A DNA stretch of 18,570 nucleotides, from assembly GCA_015486895.1 (NCBI GenBank), contig WFQT01000210.1, positions 1 to 18,570 on the forward strand, written 5' to 3'. Under the pieces are notes generated by a model. It did no database searches, had not been told where the DNA came from, and was given only the letters and a program-made list of their open reading frames with translations. The position numbers and the translations under genes are program-made. Below, piece after piece: positions 15,861 through 18,570 of the stretch. How positions within the stretch are numbered: position 1 is the stretch's first letter; the number at the start of each line of letters is the position of its first letter. The stretch comes from Anaerolineae bacterium (GTDB lineage Bacteria; Chloroflexota; Anaerolineae; JAADDB01).

Positions 15861-15937
15861 AAACGCCAGTGTTTAGCTCTTTATTCGTAAGCGGCAGGCA
15901 CGAATTGTCATTCCAAGCCGGAGGTTGCCTGGCGTTT
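15861..15937. repeat. Inverted repeat AAACGCCAG / CTGGCGTTT
   Basis: AAACGCCAG (15861-15869) and CTGGCGTTT (15929-15937) are exact complements 59 bases apart, with smaller nested complements such as ATTCG/CGAAT and GGCAGGCA/TTGCC inside. It forms one arm-loop structure of the repeat-rich gap. Its function is unknown. Confidence 0.45.
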
Positions 15938-15950
15938 ATCTGTTCAAAAA

Positions 15951-15976
15951 GTAGGGGCGAACCCTTGTGGTCACCC
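15951..15976. repeat. GTAGGGGCGA-type palindromic repeat
   Basis: GTAGGGGCGAACCCTTGTGG followed by TCACCC is an imperfect hairpin (GGGGCGAACC against GGTCACCC). From memory it resembles a short dispersed repeat often seen in Chloroflexota and cyanobacterial genomes. Only one copy is in this window, so repeat status rests on recall. Confidence 0.4.
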
Positions 15977-16042
15977 ATCTGGGCTATTTCTACCAACTGA
16001 CAACTATTTTTGAGGTGGATACTGATAAATCTGCTGGGCAGG

Positions 16043-16071
16043 TTGTCTCAATATCTGTTTTGTGTTATACT
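16043..16071 (+). promoter_or_regulatory. Sigma70-type extended -10 promoter, likely for the DUF5666-like gene
   Basis: TTGTCT (16043-16048), 17-base spacer, TATACT (16066-16071) preceded directly by TGT. The predicted start is near 16078, giving a leader of about 275 bases before ATG 16354. The leader includes GGCCTGATTAGGCC, the palindrome GGCAATTGCC and the CCACGGA hairpin, and it matches no riboswitch class that I recognise. Confidence 0.6.
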
Positions 16072-16210
16072 AATATTATTTCCTTGGCCTGATTAGGCCG
16101 GGGCAATTGCCGCGTTACCCGGAAAAGGGGGCGGGACATTATTGCTTGCTTTATGCATGATGAGCCGGCTATGTCGCTTTAGCAACTGGGCTTTGGCGTT
16201 TTTATTTTAG

Positions 16211-16279
16211 CCACGGAAAAACCCGGGAATTCCCGGGTTTGGTTTGAAATGCAAGAAAAAAATCTGTGTTAATCCGTGG
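16211..16279. repeat. CCACGGA...TCCGTGG palindrome with a nested perfect 22-bp palindrome
   Basis: The outer arms CCACGGA (from 16211) and TCCGTGG (ending near 16279) enclose a perfect palindrome at 16219-16240 (AAACCCGGGAA and its complement). The right side AATCTGTGTTAATCCGTGG continues into the 54-base segment shared with 13002-13055. The inner stem could act as a weak terminator or attenuator in the leader of the next gene, but its following T-run is interrupted. Confidence 0.65.
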
Positions 16280-16353
16280 TAAAGATAGTGAGGTCGAGCC
16301 TAAGATGTCATTTTTGCCAGACTCCAGTAGCAAGTATATTGAGGAACCTGATA

Positions 16354-17556
16354 ATGAATCGTTTATTTCGCTCACGCTGGGTTTGGATTCTTTTGCTCCT
16401 ACCGCTCGTCGCGGGTGTCCTTATTGTTGAGGCCAGGGATCATTCTGCCGGCGCAGAGGGAAACTTCGTCGCTGTGCCTCACTGTGCTTTTGTAGGCCTG
16501 GTCACTGAGCGGCCGGAGCAGGTTTTGGGACAGTGGCAGGTTAATGACGTGCCGCTGCTAGTAGATAAGAGTTGTCAAATCGACCAGGGCGTCGGAGAAG
16601 CGGTTGTTGGGGCCTGGGTGAGCGTGGCTGCTACCTGTCCCTCCGGCGAGGTTCGAGCTTATAACATCAAAGTTATCACATCCCCGACCAGTCAACGGCG
16701 CAAATTTCAATTCAGGCAGGCGATTGAGGAGATACATCATGACTACTGGGTTATCGGCGGCAGCAGGGTTAGGGTAACCGGAGGTACTCGAATTGAGGGC
16801 ACGCCGGTGGTTAACGCCCCGGTTCAAGTGGAGGCGGAAGAAACAGTTAATGGCTTGGTGGCTCGCCGGATTGTGATTCTTAACCCCGCCGATATTGCCA
16901 GTGAGGTTTCTTTTAGCGGCACTGTCCAGGAGATTCACCGTGATTGGTGGCTGATTGATGGCCTCCGGGTAGATATGACCCCCGCCACAGTGGTTCGCGA
17001 CCATATCCAGGTTGGCCAGGTAGTTGACGTGCAGGCTAAGCAGGAAGGAAACGGCCATGTTGAGGCGAAGATGTTAGCTTTAGCTTTGGATAAGCGACAA
17101 ATGGTCCATTTTTCCGGCTGGGTGAACAGCATGCGCCGTTTGTCAGCGAAGGAACAACTATGGCAAGTCGCAGTGATAGACTCCCGGGGGCAGATTAGTG
17201 ACTTGAAGGAAACCGTGGTTGATCAGCAGAGCGCAATTGACGAGCAGTACGGTGTAGCCCGTGTGGGAGCATGGGTAGATGTTGGTGCTGTACCTCAATC
17301 GGACAGTGCGATGTACGCTCAAGTTGTGCGCGTTGAGGCCAAGCCTGCTGTCTATTTTAGCGGTATCGTGCAGCAGATGCCAAAGGAAAGTTACTTGGGT
17401 TATTGGCAGGTGGCGGATATGGATGTCGAGGTCAACAAGCAGACGTTGGTGATCGGTGACTTGGCGTTTCAGGCAGGCCAGTTAGTTTCTATCCAGGGCA
17501 AATGGGCGGCGGATGGCCACGTGGTTGCTGACATGATTGTTCATGCGGGCCAATGA
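16354..17556 (+). CDS. Exported DUF5666-like repeat protein, function unknown
   Basis: A 400-residue protein whose start I place at ATG 16354 (MNRLFRSRWVW), with GAGG 9 bases upstream and a classic signal sequence or membrane anchor (about residues 8-27). A GTG 26 codons earlier is open but lies inside a dispersed repeat. The remainder is about five related beta-rich units of 60-80 residues. The clearest reads FSGTVQEIHRDWWLIDGLRV...VGQVVDVQAKQEGNGHVEAKMLAL, matching the DUF5666 style (FSGxVxxI...W.V.G..V....T......vG..V.V.g....dG...A..I). Three Cys occur in the first unit only. Such proteins are cell-surface or exported with unknown roles. It stands alone, with its own upstream promoter candidate. 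Confidence 0.75.
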   Translation: MNRLFRSRWVWILLLLPLVAGVLIVEARDHSAGAEGNFVAVPHCAFVGLVTERPEQVLGQWQVNDVPLLVDKSCQIDQGVGEAVVGAWVSVAATCPSGEVRAYNIKVITSPTSQRRKFQFRQAIEEIHHDYWVIGGSRVRVTGGTRIEGTPVVNAPVQVEAEETVNGLVARRIVILNPADIASEVSFSGTVQEIHRDWWLIDGLRVDMTPATVVRDHIQVGQVVDVQAKQEGNGHVEAKMLALALDKRQMVHFSGWVNSMRRLSAKEQLWQVAVIDSRGQISDLKETVVDQQSAIDEQYGVARVGAWVDVGAVPQSDSAMYAQVVRVEAKPAVYFSGIVQQMPKESYLGYWQVADMDVEVNKQTLVIGDLAFQAGQLVSIQGKWAADGHVVADMIVHAGQ

Positions 17557-17596
17557 GATAATGAACCACGAGCCGTCAAGTCGCCGGGAGTGAGAG

Positions 17597-17625
17597 TTGA
17601 CCTGGGGCAAGTGCCGTTATATAAT
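17597..17625 (+). promoter_or_regulatory. Near-consensus sigma70-type promoter
   Basis: TTGACC (17597-17602), 17-base spacer, TATAAT (17620-17625): 11 of 12 consensus bases at ideal spacing. The predicted start near 17632 gives a leader of about 40 bases to ATG 17672. It is the best promoter in the window, implying strong basal expression of the small protein downstream. Confidence 0.8.
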
Positions 17626-17671
17626 CATGTGTAAACAATGAACATCATACTGGAGGGGGAAACGGATAGTT

Positions 17672-17986
17672 ATGGCAAAGAAAAAGCGTAAAACACAAAG
17701 GCGGACGACGGCGAAGAAAAAGACGTCTGCAAAGAAGCAAGTCTCAACCAGAGCCCCTGTTGCCCCCGCTACTCCTGCTACTCCTGCTACTCCTGCTTTA
17801 GGGGCAGATTCCGCGGGAACTTTTCCGGCGGCACGGGCACGCCGGGCACGCCGACAGCAAGTGAAAGCACAGGCTGTCAATTTTGTGAAGGAGTATGGTT
17901 ACGTGTACTATGATTTGAGAAAGATGGGTACACTGGCTATTGTCTTGTTTGCCGTGTTGGTCTTATTGAATTTGGTTGTGCACTAA
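17672..17986 (+). CDS. Small basic single-pass membrane protein, function unknown
   Basis: A 104-residue protein with three parts. Residues 1-27 are extremely Lys/Arg-rich (MAKKKRKTQRRTTAKKK...), like histone H1-type tails. Residues about 28-62 are Ala/Pro/Thr-rich with a TPATPATPA repeat and an RARRARRQQ cluster. A C-terminal part has YGYVYYDLRKMGTLAIVLFAVLVLLNLVVH, with one membrane helix ending the protein. By charge, the basic tail should lie in the cytoplasm, so it could hold nucleic acid or ribosomes at the membrane; this is inference. GGAGGG lies 14 bases before the ATG. It has its own strong promoter and perfect terminator, so it is a single-gene unit. I do not recognise a named family. 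Confidence 0.8.
   Translation: MAKKKRKTQRRTTAKKKTSAKKQVSTRAPVAPATPATPATPALGADSAGTFPAARARRARRQQVKAQAVNFVKEYGYVYYDLRKMGTLAIVLFAVLVLLNLVVH
17768..17797 (+). repeat. Triple 9-base coding repeat (ACTCCTGCT)
   Basis: ACTCCTGCT occurs three times in direct succession (17771-17797) after a GCT, encoding the TPATPATPA linker of the small basic membrane protein. Length variation among relatives by slippage would be expected. Confidence 0.8.
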
Positions 17987-18007
17987 TGCACGTGTTACCT
18001 TTAATGA

Positions 18008-18044
18008 AAAGAGCGGCTCCAAAAGGAGCCGCTCTTTCTTTTTT
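18008..18044 (+). terminator. Strong rho-independent terminator
   Basis: AAAGAGCGGCTCC (18008-18020) and GGAGCCGCTCTTT (18025-18037) pair perfectly around AAAA, followed by C and TTTTTT. It starts 21 bases after the small gene's stop. On the - strand the stem is followed by TTTTCATT, so it may also stop transcription arriving from the RNase J gene. Confidence 0.93.
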
Positions 18045-18088
18045 AGGCGGTAATTACTTAATCTGGGTAGGCCGGAACTAAAAAGACG

Positions 18089-18157
18089 ACGCAGGGTCGC
18101 AGAGACGCAGAGAAACAGATAAAACCTTTGTGGCTCCGCGTCTTTGCGGCCCTGCGT
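18089..18157. repeat. Large ACGCAGGG-type hairpin repeat between convergent genes
   Basis: Arms at 18089-18112 and 18134-18157 are 24 bases each. 21 positions pair by Watson-Crick, two by G-U and one mismatches (A-C), around a 21-base loop. The ACGCAGGGTCGCAGAGACGC style belongs to a class of dispersed palindromes I recall from Chloroflexota and cyanobacteria. It lies between the terminator of the + strand unit and the - strand RNase J gene, where it could protect or end the RNase J transcript. Confidence 0.75.
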
Positions 18158-18211
18158 TAAATTTCCGTCCAGCGTACAAGAATTTCACTGGTAAGGTGCT
18201 AAAGGGTGGCA

Positions 18212-18570
18212 TTAGATGTAATTGATCATCGGGATGATCATGGGGCGGCGGCTTGTTTGCTGGAAGAGGAAGCGCTGCAAGTTAGCCCGTAATGTTTCGG
18301 AAAGCTTTCGCTTACTGGTGCCGGGGCCGAATTGATCTAAAACTTTCTCCAACCGCTGCCGTGCTTCTTGCATCAGCGGGCCAGATTCCCGTAGGTAAAC
18401 GAAGCCGCGAGAGACAAGATCAATAGGCGGAACCAGGCTACCGGTGGCTTGATCCCACTGCACGCCGATGATCACGAAACCATCTCGGCTGAGGATTTCC
18501 CTGTCGTGAATGACCGCCGGCCCTATGTCCCCGACGCCGGTGCCGTCTACGAAGATGTACTCTCCATCCG
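18212..18570 (-). CDS. rnj: Ribonuclease J, C-terminal part (gene continues beyond the window)
   Basis: The last 118 residues of an RNase J, an exo/endoribonuclease of the metallo-beta-lactamase/beta-CASP family that matures rRNA and degrades mRNA. In frame from 18568 down to the TAA at 18212-18214, it reads DGEYIFVDGTGVGDIGPAVI, then DREILSRDGFVIIGVQWD, a segment typical of the C-terminal part of RNase J, followed by LVSRGFVYLRES and a helical C-terminal domain with TSRRPMIIPMI near the end. Catalytic His/Asp motifs lie outside the window. It is convergent with the small membrane protein gene. J1 and J2 types cannot be told apart from this fragment. Confidence 0.92.
   Translation of the reverse strand, partial: DGEYIFVDGTGVGDIGPAVIHDREILSRDGFVIIGVQWDQATGSLVPPIDLVSRGFVYLRESGPLMQEARQRLEKVLDQFGPGTSKRKLSETLRANLQRFLFQQTSRRPMIIPMINYI

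Larger units (their letters stand above)
15825..16329. repeat. 505-bp stretch bounded by inverted copies of the TACTGGAG repeat
   Basis: Left end TACTGGAGCCTGGCGAAAAT (15825-15844); the right end, reverse-complemented, is TACTGGAGTCTGGCAAAAAT (16310-16329), an 18 of 20 match. This gene-free stretch also holds a 9-bp inverted repeat, a GTAGGGGCGA repeat, a promoter and a CCACGGA palindrome. I cannot find a target duplication at its edges, so it may be a decayed element or simply two repeats in opposite orientation. Confidence 0.5.

Noticed and set aside
15787..16000. Open frames of 61-97 codons on both strands after the importer terminator
   Set aside because: They overlap repeats and the terminator, lack ribosome-binding sites, and show no protein-like composition.
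16078..16210. A known riboswitch (c-di-GMP, c-di-AMP, cobalamin, fluoride) in the leader
   Set aside because: I compared it from memory with the conserved cores of these classes and found none of the invariant motifs.
1..18570. CRISPR arrays, tRNA or rRNA genes, transposase genes, defence or toxin-antitoxin genes
   Set aside because: I looked for them on both strands and saw none. The repeats present are palindromic elements without regular spacing.

Overview
The window looks like a chromosomal segment of a Chloroflexota bacterium, probably from the Anaerolineae/Caldilineae side. This is inferred from protein style, not from a marker gene. The indications are Ala/Pro/Thr linkers after a lipobox, TPTPTP linkers with a bacterial SH3 domain, a Lys/Arg-rich small membrane protein, an RNase J, and many dispersed palindromes of the CCACGGA/CACAGA and ACGCAGGG types. 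All genes run on the + strand except an RNase J gene that enters from the right edge on the - strand.

Region 1 (1-7590) is the membrane arm of respiratory complex I in the order nuoH-J-K-L-M-N, with no nuoI between H and J. Together these proteins form the proton-pumping module. The 186 bases before nuoH are non-coding and repeat-rich.

Region 2 (7591-8175) is gene-free but crowded. It holds a strong extended -10 promoter and a terminator about 90 nt downstream (a possible small RNA). Two short elements with terminal inverted repeats follow, apparently inserted one after the other into the T-tract of that terminator.

Region 3 (8176-15806) is a carbohydrate block. A 1041-residue membrane-anchored surface protein carries a degenerate GH18-like domain, an SH3b domain and an apparently intact clan GH-A hydrolase domain. 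It is followed by its own terminator and then by a carbohydrate ABC importer: an unusually long permease, a second permease and a lipoprotein substrate-binding protein. The importer's ATPase is not in the window. A 193 bp MITE-like element sits between the two permease genes and is homologous to the 181 bp element of region 2.

Region 4 (15807-16353) is another gene-free, repeat-rich stretch bounded by inverted copies of a 20-base repeat. It contains a good promoter that may drive the next gene.

Region 5 (16354-18570) holds an exported DUF5666-like repeat protein, a near-consensus promoter with a 104-residue basic single-pass membrane protein, a strong terminator, a large ACGCAGGG-type hairpin, and the 3' end of an RNase J gene on the - strand.

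The genes are ordinary for their families. The most distinctive content is the intergenic repeat landscape: non-autonomous elements with 8-bp target duplications, nested insertion, and a recurring TACTGGAGTCTGGC module that in three cases is followed by CCACGG/CCACAG-type sequence. I see no CRISPR array, tRNA, rRNA, transposase, toxin-antitoxin or defence system.
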